In this document: piece by piece, positions 37,689 through 46,943 of the stretch
How the letters are laid out: each line of letters starts with the position of its first letter
Position numbering within the stretch: position 1 is the stretch's first letter
NCBI RefSeq assembly: GCF_016427605.1
Contig: NZ_JAELXQ010000002.1
Location: 372,001 to 436,000 of the forward strand
Reading direction: 5' to 3'
DNA from: Ochrobactrum sp. Q0168
GTDB lineage: Bacteria > Pseudomonadota > Alphaproteobacteria > Rhizobiales > Rhizobiaceae
Length of the DNA stretch: 64,000 nucleotides
The notes under the pieces: model-generated
Databases searched by the model: none
What the model was told of the DNA's origin: nothing
Seen by the model: the letters and a program-made list of their open reading frames with translations, nothing else
Translations under genes and position numbers: made by a program

Positions 37689-38337
37689 ACCTCATTTGCG
37701 TTACACCACAGGGCTCAGTCTAATCACAAGGCAAGCGAAGCGCAAAGCGAACCGTCATCAAAGATGGCTTTCATCCTACGGGTTTTTCGGCCTTGATCCG
37801 GCTTGCCGGTTAGAGCCTTGAAACACCTTCAAAATCCACGCCTTTCCGATCAAAAACCGGTCAAACGACACCTCGAACATCTCTTGTCTTATGCAACGCC
37901 CCAAACGCGTGATCGTTGCCCTTTCTGCTAAACTGCCTTTCCTTTAAGCAATCGGACATCCGCTAACTCTTTCAGAAAAAGCCGATGCATATTTTGTGCC
38001 ACATACGCGTAGACCCGCAAAACCGGACTATTCCGGCATTTTCGGGCCAGCGTCGCAACGCGAGCGGGGCTTCTATTGATTGAAACGGTGCTTGTCAATT
38101 GGTCCTCCTGCCAGTAGGCAAACCCGCAGCGCTGCCGGTTCTCACGATCATCATCGATTTTTTCTGATCGTGCGGTGCTTCAAGTTCAAAATTTCAGAGC
38201 ATTCTCTTGGGGCTTGAACTGGTCGAAAACGCTCTGGAGGTACAATCGTCTATTCCAGACCACCCGGAACCGGTGGTTTAAGCAGTTGTTTTGACACGCA
38301 TCTCGTCCGAAAACCGTTTCGCGTTCCGGGATGCGTT
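37689..38337. other. 649-bp gene-free region between rpoN and hpf
   Basis: No convincing gene lies here on either strand. It holds several hairpins: CACGATCA/TGATCGTG (38143-38172, perfect), CAGAGC/GCTCTG (38195-38236), ACCACC/GGTGGT (38259-38277), and a repeat copy (38296-38336). These lie in the first 200 bp after the rpoN stop. The part nearest hpf (37689-37800) presumably holds the hpf promoter, but no -24/-12 or clear -35/-10 pair stands out. Confidence 0.6.
38296..38336. repeat. Short palindromic repeat, second family, diverged copy
   Basis: ACGCATCTCGTCCGAAAACC, followed by GTTTCGCGTTCCGGGATGCGT, is an imperfect palindrome. It has the same central AAACCGTTT-type pattern as the copies at 21808 and 23666, but ends in ACGCAT/ATGCGT. 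It abuts the rpoN stop codon. Confidence 0.5.
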
Positions 38338-39909
38338 CTAAGAAACAGAAAGCTTGGCTTTCTTCTCACGCCTGCGCTGAACCGATGAAGCAATATTCAT
38401 CGATTCCCGATATTTTGCGACCGTTCTGCGCGCAATATCCACACCGTCTTTCTTCAACGCATCAACAATTGCATCGTCGGACAGCACATCATCGGGCTTT
38501 TCGGCGTCGATCATCTGGCGGATACGGTGCCGAACGCTTTCAGAAGAATGGGCGTCACCGCCTTCTGAAGAGGCGATCGAGGCCGTGAAGAAATAGCGCA
38601 GTTCGAACACGCCGCGCGGGGTTTCCATGAACTTGTTGGCGGTCACGCGGCTGATGGTGGATTCATGCATGCCCACCGCATCGGCAACCATGCGCAGGTT
38701 CAAGGGCTTCAAGTGGGTGACGCCGTGGCGCAGAAACCCGTCCTGCTGGCGAACGATTTCCTGCGTCACCTTCAAAATGGTCCGCGCACGCTGATCAAGG
38801 CTGCGCACCAGCCAGCTTGCCGTCTGCATACAATCGGCCAGAAAGGTCTTTTCCTCGGCCTTCACGGAAGCGCTGACTTCCGCATAATATTCATTGTTGA
38901 CGATAAGCCGCGGCATAGCCGCCGGGTTAAGCTCAATCGCCCAGCCGCCGTCACGCGAAGGCGTCACCACCGCATCGGGCACAATGGCATCCGCCACCGC
39001 AACTTCGAATAAAGCGCCGGGTTTCGGATCCAGCGTGCGGATCTCGGACAGCATGTCGAGAATATCGGCCTGATCGACTCCGCAGAGTTTCTTCAGCGTG
39101 GCGAAATCGCGCCGCGCCAGCAGGTCGAGATTGTCCACCAGCGCCGCCATGGCCGGATCGAAACGGTCTTTCAAGCGCAGCTGAATCGCAAGGCACTCAC
39201 GCAGATCGCGCGCAAAAATGCCAGGCGGATCAAAGCTTTGCAGGATCGCCAGCACCCGCTCCACCTCTGCGGTCTCGACGCCCAGGTTTTGCGCCAGCCC
39301 GATAATATCACCACGCAGATAGCCGCTTTCGTCCAGCGCATCCGCGAGAGCCATGGCGATGAAACGGTCGGCGGTTTTCGGGAAAGTCAGGGCAATCTGC
39401 TCGCCCACAAAGTCAGCCAGCGACACCCGGCTTGCGGTCACCTGATCAAGATCATATCCGCCGCCACTGCCACTATAGGCGTCGAGCGACGACGATTTCC
39501 ACTGAGCGGCAAGGTCGGGATTGATCTCGTCATAGCGCCCCGGATCATCGGGAAAAATGTTTTCCAGTGAGCTGTCGAAGGTCGATGAGAGATTTTCAGC
39601 TGCGTCCGGCGCATCGGTCTTGAACCAGTCCGCCTGCGCCTCATCGAAGGCCCCATCATTCGCGGAGCGATCCTCCGCCCCATCATCACTTGCGGCAGAA
39701 CGGTCATCATCCCGCGCCGCGTCAGCGCCGGAAAAATCATCATTTGCTGCCTCTATTCTGTCCAGCAGCGGATTTTTTTCGATTTCCAGATCGAGAAAAT
39801 GTTCAAGCTCAAGATGCGTCATCTGCAGCAGTTTGATCGACTGCATCAGCTGAGGCGTCATCACCAGCGATTGTGACTGACGAAAATCAAGCTTGGGCGA
39901 CAGAGCCAT
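38338..39909 (-). CDS. rpoN: RNA polymerase sigma-54 factor
   Basis: Sigma-54 directs RNA polymerase to -24/-12 promoters that need AAA+ activators. The 523-residue product has all three regions. The glutamine/leucine-rich activator region is at residues 1-50 (LVMTPQLMQSIKLLQMTHLE), with an acidic linker of about 60-110. The core-binding region follows, and the RpoN box ARRTVAKYRE lies near residue 500. The segment HESTISRVTANKF is the helix-turn-helix. It is followed by hpf and ptsN and preceded by lptB, the standard order in proteobacteria. Confidence 0.97.
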   Translation of the reverse strand: MALSPKLDFRQSQSLVMTPQLMQSIKLLQMTHLELEHFLDLEIEKNPLLDRIEAANDDFSGADAARDDDRSAASDDGAEDRSANDGAFDEAQADWFKTDAPDAAENLSSTFDSSLENIFPDDPGRYDEINPDLAAQWKSSSLDAYSGSGGGYDLDQVTASRVSLADFVGEQIALTFPKTADRFIAMALADALDESGYLRGDIIGLAQNLGVETAEVERVLAILQSFDPPGIFARDLRECLAIQLRLKDRFDPAMAALVDNLDLLARRDFATLKKLCGVDQADILDMLSEIRTLDPKPGALFEVAVADAIVPDAVVTPSRDGGWAIELNPAAMPRLIVNNEYYAEVSASVKAEEKTFLADCMQTASWLVRSLDQRARTILKVTQEIVRQQDGFLRHGVTHLKPLNLRMVADAVGMHESTISRVTANKFMETPRGVFELRYFFTASIASSEGGDAHSSESVRHRIRQMIDAEKPDDVLSDDAIVDALKKDGVDIARRTVAKYRESMNIASSVQRRREKKAKLSVS

Positions 39910-40169
39910 GCGACGCGTTAATTCCCCCTGCGAACCATTGGTCGACCGAACCCTGAGCCGCTATTTTCAACCAATCTTTCTGACCGGTGCTTCCTCCTGA
40001 TCAAAACTGGTATGAACCTTGCTTGTCAATTCAGAATGTGCAGTTTTGGGACAAAAGAGGAAAATAGTCGCAAGTTTGCGGTGTATTTTAGAGAAATCGT
40101 ATAGTAGCCAGCGCAAATAAACCCGAAAGACGAGGCTTTCGGGCCTTGTTATTTTAGCATGTAGAAAAT

Positions 40170-41009
40170 TCAGAGCGTGAACTGATCGCCGAGATAGAGA
40201 CGGCGCACATCCGGATTGGCGACGATCTCGGCCGGGCGGCCATGCGTCAGCACCTGACCGGCGTGAATAATATAGGCGCGATCAATCAGACCGAGCGTTT
40301 CACGCACATTATGGTCGGTGATCAGAACGCCGATGCCGCGACTGGTAAGATGACGCACGAGCTGCTGAATATCCGAGACCGCAATGGGATCGACGCCCGC
40401 GAAAGGCTCATCGAGCAGCATGAAGTTCGGGCGCGAGGCCAGCGCGCGCGCAATTTCCAGACGACGGCGTTCACCGCCCGAAAGCGAGATGGCAGGCGCC
40501 TTGCGCAGATGCGCGATGTGAAATTCTTCCAGCAGCGCGTCGAGTTCGGAAGCGCGCTTCTTGCGATCCTTTTCGACCACTTCCAGCACAGCCTTGATAT
40601 TGTTCTCGACCGAAAGGCCGCGGAAAATGGACGCCTCCTGCGGCAGATAGCCGATACCGAGACGCGAGCGGCGATACATCGGCATGGATGTGACGTCGAA
40701 ACCGTCAATCTCGATGGAACCGGCATCGGCTGGCACCAGACCTGTCACCATGTAGAAACAGGTCGTCTTGCCAGCACCGTTGGGACCGAGGATGCCAACC
40801 GCCTCGCCAGCGCGCACGCCGAATGAAACGCCATTGACGACCTGGCGACCGCGATAGCTCTTGCTAAGACCGCGCGCGACCAGCGTGCCCTTCAGGCGCG
40901 CGGTCTTGCCCGGCTGCGCAGGCATGGTCCCATGGGGTTCACCCGAAGCGTCGACACTCTCGGCAACCGTCTGCGGCTCGCCGGCTTTCTTGTTCCAGAA
41001 CAATCCCAC
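40170..41009 (-). CDS. lptB: LPS export ABC transporter ATPase
   Basis: LptB powers extraction of lipopolysaccharide from the inner membrane, working with LptF and LptG. The 279-residue protein has Walker A GPNGAGKTTCF (about residue 77), the signature LSGGERRR, Walker B MLLDEPFAGVDP and the switch histidine in LITDHNVRE. It carries an N-terminal tail of about 40 residues, unlike the E. coli protein of about 241. The gene follows lptC and lptA on the same strand, with 11 bp between lptA and lptB. The 260 bp to rpoN contain no gene. Confidence 0.95.
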   Translation of the reverse strand: MGLFWNKKAGEPQTVAESVDASGEPHGTMPAQPGKTARLKGTLVARGLSKSYRGRQVVNGVSFGVRAGEAVGILGPNGAGKTTCFYMVTGLVPADAGSIEIDGFDVTSMPMYRRSRLGIGYLPQEASIFRGLSVENNIKAVLEVVEKDRKKRASELDALLEEFHIAHLRKAPAISLSGGERRRLEIARALASRPNFMLLDEPFAGVDPIAVSDIQQLVRHLTSRGIGVLITDHNVRETLGLIDRAYIIHAGQVLTHGRPAEIVANPDVRRLYLGDQFTL

Positions 41010-41020
41010 ACGTGCTCCGG

Positions 41021-41680
41021 TCAGTTCTGCTTGGGCGCGGCACCGCCCTGCTGTTGATCCTTCGGCGCCATGATGATCGACACCCGGCCCTTGCTGTTCG
41101 GGCCGCTTTTGCAGCTTTCGACATTGGCGCGGCCCGTATCGAGATGCGCCGTCAGCTTGCAGCCGGTGACGACATTGTCGCCATCCGTCAGAACGACCTT
41201 CGAACCTTCGAGGGTCATGATCTGATTTTTTGCATCGTAACGTCCGGTATCGCCGGTTGCGACCTGCGTGCCGGACTTCAGGTAAACCTTGCCGGAAATG
41301 TCGATGTGATCGATGCTCGACGAATCAAGACCGCCGACACCAGCGCTGGCCGGTTCCTTCGGGGCTTCGCCGTCTTTGGCCGCCTTGTTGTAATAGACAG
41401 TCATCAGACCCGCCTTCAACAACGCGTCGCCCTGCGAAACGGAAACATTGCCCGTGAAAACTGCAACGCCTTCCTTGTCGCGCATTTCCAGCTTGTCGGC
41501 GTCGATCTTGACCGGCGCCTTGCTGTTGGAAAGCTTGAGCCCGTTGACTGCGCCGCCTGCAGCTTCCTGCGCGGAAGCGGCAAAAGGAGCGGCAACAATG
41601 CCAAGCGCCAGAACTGCGAATCCTGCCCGCATCGTGCGAGCCATAGTGCCCTTGATCATCTTGCCCGTCTCACGTTTCAT
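41021..41680 (-). CDS. lptA: LPS transport periplasmic protein LptA
   Basis: LptA forms the periplasmic bridge that carries lipopolysaccharide to the outer membrane. The 219-residue product has a signal peptide (hydrophobic AGFAVLALGIVAAPFAASA, cleavage near residue 37) followed by an OstA/LptA beta-jellyroll (about 50-190). Typical repeats are ADKLEMRDKEGVAVFTGNV and DAKNQIMTLEGSKVVLTDGD. The C-terminus is basic and Gln-rich. The ATG may be at 41680 or a few codons later (MIKGTMART). It lies directly before lptB. Confidence 0.92.
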   Translation of the reverse strand: MKRETGKMIKGTMARTMRAGFAVLALGIVAAPFAASAQEAAGGAVNGLKLSNSKAPVKIDADKLEMRDKEGVAVFTGNVSVSQGDALLKAGLMTVYYNKAAKDGEAPKEPASAGVGGLDSSSIDHIDISGKVYLKSGTQVATGDTGRYDAKNQIMTLEGSKVVLTDGDNVVTGCKLTAHLDTGRANVESCKSGPNSKGRVSIIMAPKDQQQGGAAPKQN

Positions 41681-41859
41681 AAATCTTCAGTCCCCCGAAT
41701 ACAGGCGTCCATGTTTGGAACAGCCTGCGTCCAGATGCAACATTAAGCACTTTGCCGCCAAATGGGAACATAAGGCTTTGCAAAATGCGTACAAAAACAA
41801 ATGCGCGCTATGCCAAACGATATGGCTGAGCGCTTGATATGCCGTTCTTGTGCGGCCGG

Positions 41860-42573
41860 TCAGGGCGCCTTGTTTCCCGAAATCACGCTGCCGTCAACGG
41901 TCATCTGAACGCGGTTCTCAAAAATCAAAACCTTGCCGTTGTCCTTTACCTGCATGCTGTCGGCCAGAATATGCGTATTTCCACTGCGAATATCGACCGG
42001 TTTGTCGGTTGTGATCTGTCCGCTCTTCAGATTGACATCTGCCGAGTGCATCACCGCACGCAAACCTTCGTTTGTGGTTACGATAAAGTCCTTATCAAGT
42101 TGCAAACGACCATTGGCATTATCGTAAATGCCGGATGCCGCCTCGACCTTGGCCACGCCATGCTCACCGACCGGCAGTTCCGCCTGAATGCCTTCCAGCG
42201 TGATGACGCCGCTATTGTTGGCATCCTGCGTCGCCTTGGAAGCGGTCATCGAATAAGGCTTGTTGTCCTTGGTGTAACCATTCAAATGCGGGCTCGACAT
42301 GACGAGCTTGCCGTTTTCGCCGCCCGTATTCATCTCGACCTTGATCGGGGTCGCTGGCGTTGCCAGAAACGTATACCAGGAAAACACCGCTGCAAGCGCG
42401 ATTGCTGCAACCGGCAGGGCGGTTTTCAGCACCCGCACGCGAACCGAATGGCGCTGCGCGGCATGAAAAAGCGACTCAGCTTTCTGGGACGCACCGAAAC
42501 GCACGCCGCCCTTGCCGCGCCCGGAAGGGGCTGCGGTCTGCGCAACAGGGCTGTTGGTGGTGTCGGTAGTCAT
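41860..42573 (-). CDS. lptC: LPS export inner-membrane protein LptC
   Basis: LptC is a single-span membrane protein that passes lipopolysaccharide from LptFG to LptA. The 237-residue product has one membrane helix (residues about 48-68, ALPVAAIALAAVFSWYTFL). A periplasmic OstA-like domain follows, with HLNGYTKDNKPYSMTASKA and KSGQITTDKPVDIRSGNT. I placed the start at 42573, where AAGGA lies 5 bp upstream; the longer frame to 42654 lacks this and adds no family sequence. It heads the lptC-lptA-lptB run. Confidence 0.9.
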   Translation of the reverse strand: MTTDTTNSPVAQTAAPSGRGKGGVRFGASQKAESLFHAAQRHSVRVRVLKTALPVAAIALAAVFSWYTFLATPATPIKVEMNTGGENGKLVMSSPHLNGYTKDNKPYSMTASKATQDANNSGVITLEGIQAELPVGEHGVAKVEAASGIYDNANGRLQLDKDFIVTTNEGLRAVMHSADVNLKSGQITTDKPVDIRSGNTHILADSMQVKDNGKVLIFENRVQMTVDGSVISGNKAP

Positions 42574-43101
42574 GACGTCCTTCAGATAATCCACTGTACT
42601 CAATACGAGAAACTTTCGGTCAACAGACAGGCGCGCGCCCGATGTAAGGTCCATTCCCTGCGATCAATAGGCGCTTTTCATTTTAATATGGTTTATTTGG
42701 GATAATTTGATCCGATGCTCAATAGCAGGAAGACGACACAAAATATCGCACTTGCCCAGAAATGAAAGACAAGCACGTCTATCCAATTGATATTTCAACA
42801 CAATCAGCACATCTATCTAATAGGTAGAATGCTAATCAACTCTTTGATACCACAAAATGGTCTTGTGTTACAGCGCATCACGAAAGCGCGTAACTTGCAA
42901 GGAAGCCCGGTTTTTCGACCAAAGACAGAATCTTTCGTCTCCATGTCATGACAATGCAGGCGTGCAGCACTATCTCTTTGAAATCTGTAGCAAGATCGAA
43001 GCTCTTGCCGCCCGACGGAATTGGGGGCACAAAGATCTCCAGAGATTTTCAGGATCGCCGTCGAGGCCGGTCATATTGATAAAGACGAATGGATAAACAG
43101 A
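42574..43101. other. Gene-free region between lptC and sppA
   Basis: This 528 bp divergent gap is AT-rich in its first 280 bp and holds the promoters of lptC and sppA. A 79-codon open frame on the plus strand (42857-43096) has no ribosome site and no recognisable protein features, so I do not call it. The short inverted repeat TATCTAATAGGTAGA lies at about 42813-42827. Nothing else stands out. Confidence 0.5.
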
Positions 43102-44082
43102 ATGGCCCAGGATGCCGAAGCAATAATCGAAAGACGCAAGCTGCGCCGCAAGCTGACTGTCTGGCGCGTGGCTTTTCTGCTTCTGCTCGCCGTTCTTATT
43201 GCCGGTTTCGCCTCATGGTCGATGCGCGGCGCGAATTTGACCCAGCCGCATATCGCCAAGGTGCGCATCGAAGGCACGATCTTCGAAAACGAAGAACTTC
43301 TAAAGCGCCTCGACCGGATTTCCAAGAACGACGCGGTGAAGGGCGTGATTCTGGTTCTCGATTCGCCGGGCGGCACCACCGTCGGCGGTGAAGCCATCTA
43401 TGAAGCCGTGCGCAAGATCGCCGAGAAAAAGCCGGTCGTCACGCAGGTTGGCACACTGGCAGCGTCCGCCGGCTATATGATCGCCAGTGCGTCCGACCAT
43501 ATCGTGGCGCGGCAGACCTCCATCGTGGGCTCCATCGGCGTGCTGTTCCAGTATCCCGACCTTTCCAAGCTTCTCGATACGATCGGCGTGAAGGTCGAAA
43601 CCATCAAATCCGCGCCGCTGAAGGCGGAACCCAATTATTTCAGCCCGGCCAGCGAAGAAGCGAAGGGCATGATCCGCAACATGATCATGGATTCCTATGC
43701 ATGGTTCGTGGACATTGTGGAAAAGCGCCGCTCCTTCACGCATGAACAGGCGCTGGCATTGGCCAATGGTGCGGTTTTCACAGGCCGCCAGGCGCTGGAA
43801 AAGAAACTCATCGACGGGCTTGGCGGCGAAGATGAAGCTGTCGCCTGGCTTGGCACCAAGGGCGTTTCCACCACTTTGCCGCGCCTTGAATGGAAGCCGG
43901 TCAGCTCCGAAACGGGTTTTTCGCTGCGCGATCTCATCATTCATGCCGGTGCGCGGCTGATCGGTCTGCCGCAGGAAGCCGATAGTATGCTCAAGGAAAT
44001 AGCAAAGGATCGCATCTTTCTTGACGGACTTCTCTCGGTTTGGCACGTTGACGGAACGCCAGATGCAAATTCAGCAAACTAA
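43102..44082 (+). CDS. sppA: Signal peptide peptidase SppA
   Basis: SppA degrades leftover signal peptides at the inner membrane. The 326-residue protein is the short, single-repeat type. It has an N-terminal membrane helix (residues about 22-42) and the protease domain with LDSPGGTTVGGEAIYEAVR. The nucleophile serine lies in TLAASAGYMIAS (about residue 120) and the general-base lysine in SAPLKAEPNYFSP (about 172). I chose the ATG at 43102, because an open extension to 43021 adds 27 residues with no family match. The ribosome site is weak. ihfB follows 53 bp later on the same strand. Confidence 0.92.
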   Translation: MAQDAEAIIERRKLRRKLTVWRVAFLLLLAVLIAGFASWSMRGANLTQPHIAKVRIEGTIFENEELLKRLDRISKNDAVKGVILVLDSPGGTTVGGEAIYEAVRKIAEKKPVVTQVGTLAASAGYMIASASDHIVARQTSIVGSIGVLFQYPDLSKLLDTIGVKVETIKSAPLKAEPNYFSPASEEAKGMIRNMIMDSYAWFVDIVEKRRSFTHEQALALANGAVFTGRQALEKKLIDGLGGEDEAVAWLGTKGVSTTLPRLEWKPVSSETGFSLRDLIIHAGARLIGLPQEADSMLKEIAKDRIFLDGLLSVWHVDGTPDANSAN

Positions 44083-44135
44083 CAATGTCCGGCGTTAAGG
44101 CCTGACAGCACATAACAGGAAACAGGGGTAAAGCC

Positions 44136-44420
44136 GTGATCAAATCGGAACTCGTTCAGATTATCGCCAGCCGCAATCCGCATCTCTTTCAGCGCGATGT
44201 CGAAAACATCGTCGGCGCGGTTTTCGACGAGATCACCAATGCCCTCGCGGAAGGCAACCGCGTCGAGCTGCGTGGCTTCGGCGCTTTCTCGGTCAAGAAC
44301 CGCCCGGCCCGCAGCGGCCGCAACCCGCGCACCGGCGAAACGGTGGACGTGGAAGAAAAGTGGGTTCCCTTCTTCAAGACCGGCAAGGAGCTGCGCGACC
44401 GTCTCAATGGCGCCGTCTGA
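44136..44420 (+). CDS. ihfB: Integration host factor subunit beta
   Basis: IhfB pairs with IhfA to bend DNA sharply and shape promoters, sigma-54 ones in particular. The 94-residue product has the family fold, with the basic arm [29 protein letters not shown]-type region (residues about 40-68, with the intercalating proline in GRNPRTG). The N-terminus [14 protein letters not shown] is typical of the beta chain. Translation starts at GTG, behind AGGGG. It sits between sppA and a LapA-domain gene, the same order as in many alphaproteobacteria. Confidence 0.95.
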   Translation: MIKSELVQIIASRNPHLFQRDVENIVGAVFDEITNALAEGNRVELRGFGAFSVKNRPARSGRNPRTGETVDVEEKWVPFFKTGKELRDRLNGAV

Positions 44421-44429
44421 TAGAAGATC

Positions 44430-44753
44430 ATGCTGGCAAAACGTATTGTCGCAATCGTCATTCTGGTCCCGCTCGCGGTCATTCTGATCGCGCTGTCGGT
44501 TGCCAATCGTGCCACCACGATGTTGACGATCGATCCGTTCAATCCGGGCAATCCGGCATTGTCCTACAGCGCGCCGCTGTTCATCTGGCTGTTTGGCGCG
44601 CTGCTGGTCGGCGTGGTGATCGGCTCTGCCGTCACTTGGGCGACCCAGGGCAAGCATCGCCGCAGAGCGCGTGATCGCAAGCTGGAAGCGACCCGTCTTC
44701 TCGAACGGGCCGAAGCTGCCGAAAGGCGCAACACGTCGGTCGCGAACTCCTGA
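44430..44753 (+). CDS. LapA-domain (DUF1049) membrane protein
   Basis: This 107-residue protein has two membrane helices (residues about 5-22 and 46-68) joined by a short periplasmic stretch, followed by a charged coiled coil (about 72-100, RRRARDRKLEATRLLERAEAAERR). That matches the LapA/DUF1049 family, linked in E. coli to lipopolysaccharide assembly together with LapB. It starts 9 bp after ihfB and is followed by a good terminator, so it is the last gene of the sppA-ihfB unit. Confidence 0.85.
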   Translation: MLAKRIVAIVILVPLAVILIALSVANRATTMLTIDPFNPGNPALSYSAPLFIWLFGALLVGVVIGSAVTWATQGKHRRRARDRKLEATRLLERAEAAERRNTSVANS

Positions 44754-44773
44754 AACGCCCCCCTCTTCGCAAG

Positions 44774-44798
44774 CCCGGAAGCGAAACTTCCGGGTTTT
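44774..44798 (+). terminator. Intrinsic terminator after the LapA-domain gene
   Basis: CCCGGAA-GCGAAAC-TTCCGGG followed by TTTT lies 21 bp after the stop codon. Confidence 0.85.
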
Positions 44799-44902
44799 CG
44801 GGCCCTGAAAAGGCCTGCGCACGGGAAAGAACGTCGTTTTCCCCTTCCACACCGGCCCTGTTTATCCTACCTAGACCGCAATCAGGGTGATTGGAGTTTC
44901 GG

Positions 44903-46051
44903 GTGAAAGCGCCAAAGGGAAAAGGCAAAAAGCCGTCGGGCGGCAAACAGGATCGCGGTTTTGAACGCGCGAAGCATGATGCGCCGCGTCATGAAAGCAA
45001 ATTCGATTCCGCCAATCCGGGTAAAGGTCAGGCGTTCAAGAAGCCGCGCCCGCAATTTGCCAAGGCAGCACCGAAGCCGGCAGCCGCCGAAGAACGGGAA
45101 CGTTCCGCCGCGCCGCTGCGCGACATCAAGCCCTATACCGGCCCTCGCCCGGGCGAAAGATTGCCGGTTATCCTCGAAACAGAACCATCCGCCGATTATG
45201 CGCTACTCGACAGCGGCAACGGGCTGAAGCTTGAGCAATATGGTCCCTATCGCATCGTTCGCCCGGAAGGTCAGGCGATCTGGCTGCCCAGCCTGCCGCG
45301 AAAGGAATGGGATCAGGCCGACGCGGTCTTCACCGGCAATACGGATGAAGAAGGCATCGGACGCTGGGCCTTCCCGAAAGTGCCGCTCGGCGAAACATGG
45401 CCGATGCAGCATGACGGCATTTCCTTTCACGGTCGTTTCACCTCGTTCCGCCATGTCGGCGTGTTTCCCGAACAGGCCGCGCACTGGTCTTTCATGGACG
45501 GCCTCATTCGCGACGGCGTGAAATCGGGGCGCAGCGTGAAGGTGCTGAACCTGTTCGGCTATACGGGCGTTGCCTCGCTGGTTGCCGCCCGCGCCGGTGC
45601 GGAAGTCACCCATGTCGACGCCTCCAAGAAAGCCATTATCTGGGCGCGCGAAAACCAGGAAATGGCGGGACTGTCGGACAAGCCGATCCGCTGGATCTGC
45701 GAAGACGCGATGAAATTCGTGGCGCGCGAGGAACGGCGCGGCAGTTTCTACGACATCATCCTGCTCGACCCGCCCGCTTACGGACGCGGCCCGAGTGGCG
45801 AAGTCTGGCAACTGTTCGAGCACCTGCCCGCCATGGTCGATACGTGCCGCTCGATCCTGACGCCGAAGCCGCTCGCCGTGATCCTGACCGCCTATTCGAT
45901 CCGCGCATCCTTCTTCGCCATTCACGAACTGATGCGCGACCGGTTCACCGGCCTTGGCGGCACGGTGGAATCGGGCGAGCTTATCCTGCGTGAGCGTTCT
46001 GCTGGGCGCGCGCTTTCCACATCCATGTTCAGCCGCTGGGTAGCCAAATGA
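44903..46051 (+). CDS. Class I SAM-dependent rRNA methyltransferase (RlmI-like)
   Basis: This 382-residue protein has a very basic, Lys/Gly-rich N-terminal extension (residues 1-65), suited to binding RNA, followed by a Rossmann methyltransferase domain. Motif I is VLNLFGYTGVASLVAARAGA (about 216), motif II is VTHVDASKKAI and the catalytic-type motif is LLDPPAYGRG (about 288). It belongs to the COG1092 (RlmI/RlmK) group of rRNA cytosine methyltransferases. I chose GTG at 44903 because GGAG lies six bases upstream, rather than the TTG at 44891. It overlaps the next gene by 4 bp. The modified base is not known. Confidence 0.85.
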   Translation: MKAPKGKGKKPSGGKQDRGFERAKHDAPRHESKFDSANPGKGQAFKKPRPQFAKAAPKPAAAEERERSAAPLRDIKPYTGPRPGERLPVILETEPSADYALLDSGNGLKLEQYGPYRIVRPEGQAIWLPSLPRKEWDQADAVFTGNTDEEGIGRWAFPKVPLGETWPMQHDGISFHGRFTSFRHVGVFPEQAAHWSFMDGLIRDGVKSGRSVKVLNLFGYTGVASLVAARAGAEVTHVDASKKAIIWARENQEMAGLSDKPIRWICEDAMKFVAREERRGSFYDIILLDPPAYGRGPSGEVWQLFEHLPAMVDTCRSILTPKPLAVILTAYSIRASFFAIHELMRDRFTGLGGTVESGELILRERSAGRALSTSMFSRWVAK

Positions 46052-46941
46052 GCCGTAACGACGATTTTTCCAGAAACAGCGGTTCGCGCGGTGATCACTC
46101 ATCGGGGCATTCCAAAGTCGGGCAGGTGAAGGAAGTCACCAGCCTGACCAATCCGATCGTCAAGGATCTGCGCTCGCTGGCGTTGAAGAAATTCCGCGAC
46201 CAGCAGGGCGTGTTTCTGGCCGAAGGGCTGAAGCTCGTCATCGACGCGCTGGAGCAGGATTGGCGCATCAAGACGCTGGTTTTCGCCAAGTCCGGCAAGG
46301 GCAACAAAATGGTCGAGCAGGTTGCCGCCCGCACCTTCGCCAAGGGCGGACTGGTGCTGGAAGTGACCGAAAAGGTGATTGCCGCGATCACCCGCCGCGA
46401 TAATCCGCAGGTGGTGGTTGGTGTTATCGAACAGCAATATCAGTCGCTGGCAGGCCTCAAGCCGAAGCATAACGATGTCTATATCGCGCTTGACCGCGTG
46501 CGCGATCCGGGCAATCTTGGCACCGTCATCCGCACCGCCGATGCGGTCGGGGCGAAAGGCGTCATCCTGATCGGTGACACCACAGACCCCTATTCGCTCG
46601 AAACCGTGCGCGCCACCATGGGCTCGGTCTTTTCCGTACCGCTCTACAAGACGACGGAAGCCGATTTCCTCAACTGGCGCAAGGGATTCTCGGGCCTGAT
46701 CGTCGGTACGCATCTGAAGGGCGCCGTCGATTACCGCACCATTCCCTATGCCAACAAGCCGGTCGTGCTGATGATGGGCAATGAGCAGCAGGGCTTGCCG
46801 GACAGCCTCGCCAGTGCATGCGACAAGCTTGCGCGCATTCCGCAGGCCGGCCGCGCCGACTCGCTCAATTTGGCCATCGCCACCGGCGTCATGCTCTATG
46901 AAATTCGCCGCGAGGCGCTCACCCTCGACGAAAGGGGTTAG
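46048..46941 (+). CDS. TrmH/SpoU-family RNA 2'-O-methyltransferase
   Basis: This 297-residue SPOUT methyltransferase acts on the ribose of an rRNA or tRNA nucleotide. The N-terminal part (residues about 28-105) is a substrate-binding domain like that of RlmB ([14 protein letters not shown]). The C-terminal SPOUT knot has the three motifs [31 protein letters not shown] and [15 protein letters not shown]. Its ATG overlaps the stop of the rRNA methyltransferase gene before it (ATGA), and lspA follows 2 bp later. The substrate position cannot be told from sequence. Confidence 0.9.
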   Translation: MSRNDDFSRNSGSRGDHSSGHSKVGQVKEVTSLTNPIVKDLRSLALKKFRDQQGVFLAEGLKLVIDALEQDWRIKTLVFAKSGKGNKMVEQVAARTFAKGGLVLEVTEKVIAAITRRDNPQVVVGVIEQQYQSLAGLKPKHNDVYIALDRVRDPGNLGTVIRTADAVGAKGVILIGDTTDPYSLETVRATMGSVFSVPLYKTTEADFLNWRKGFSGLIVGTHLKGAVDYRTIPYANKPVVLMMGNEQQGLPDSLASACDKLARIPQAGRADSLNLAIATGVMLYEIRREALTLDERG

Positions 46942-46943
46942 TT

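Noticed and set aside
42857-43096. 79-codon open frame before sppA
   Set aside because: No ribosome site, no recognisable motif, and it overlaps the sppA start.
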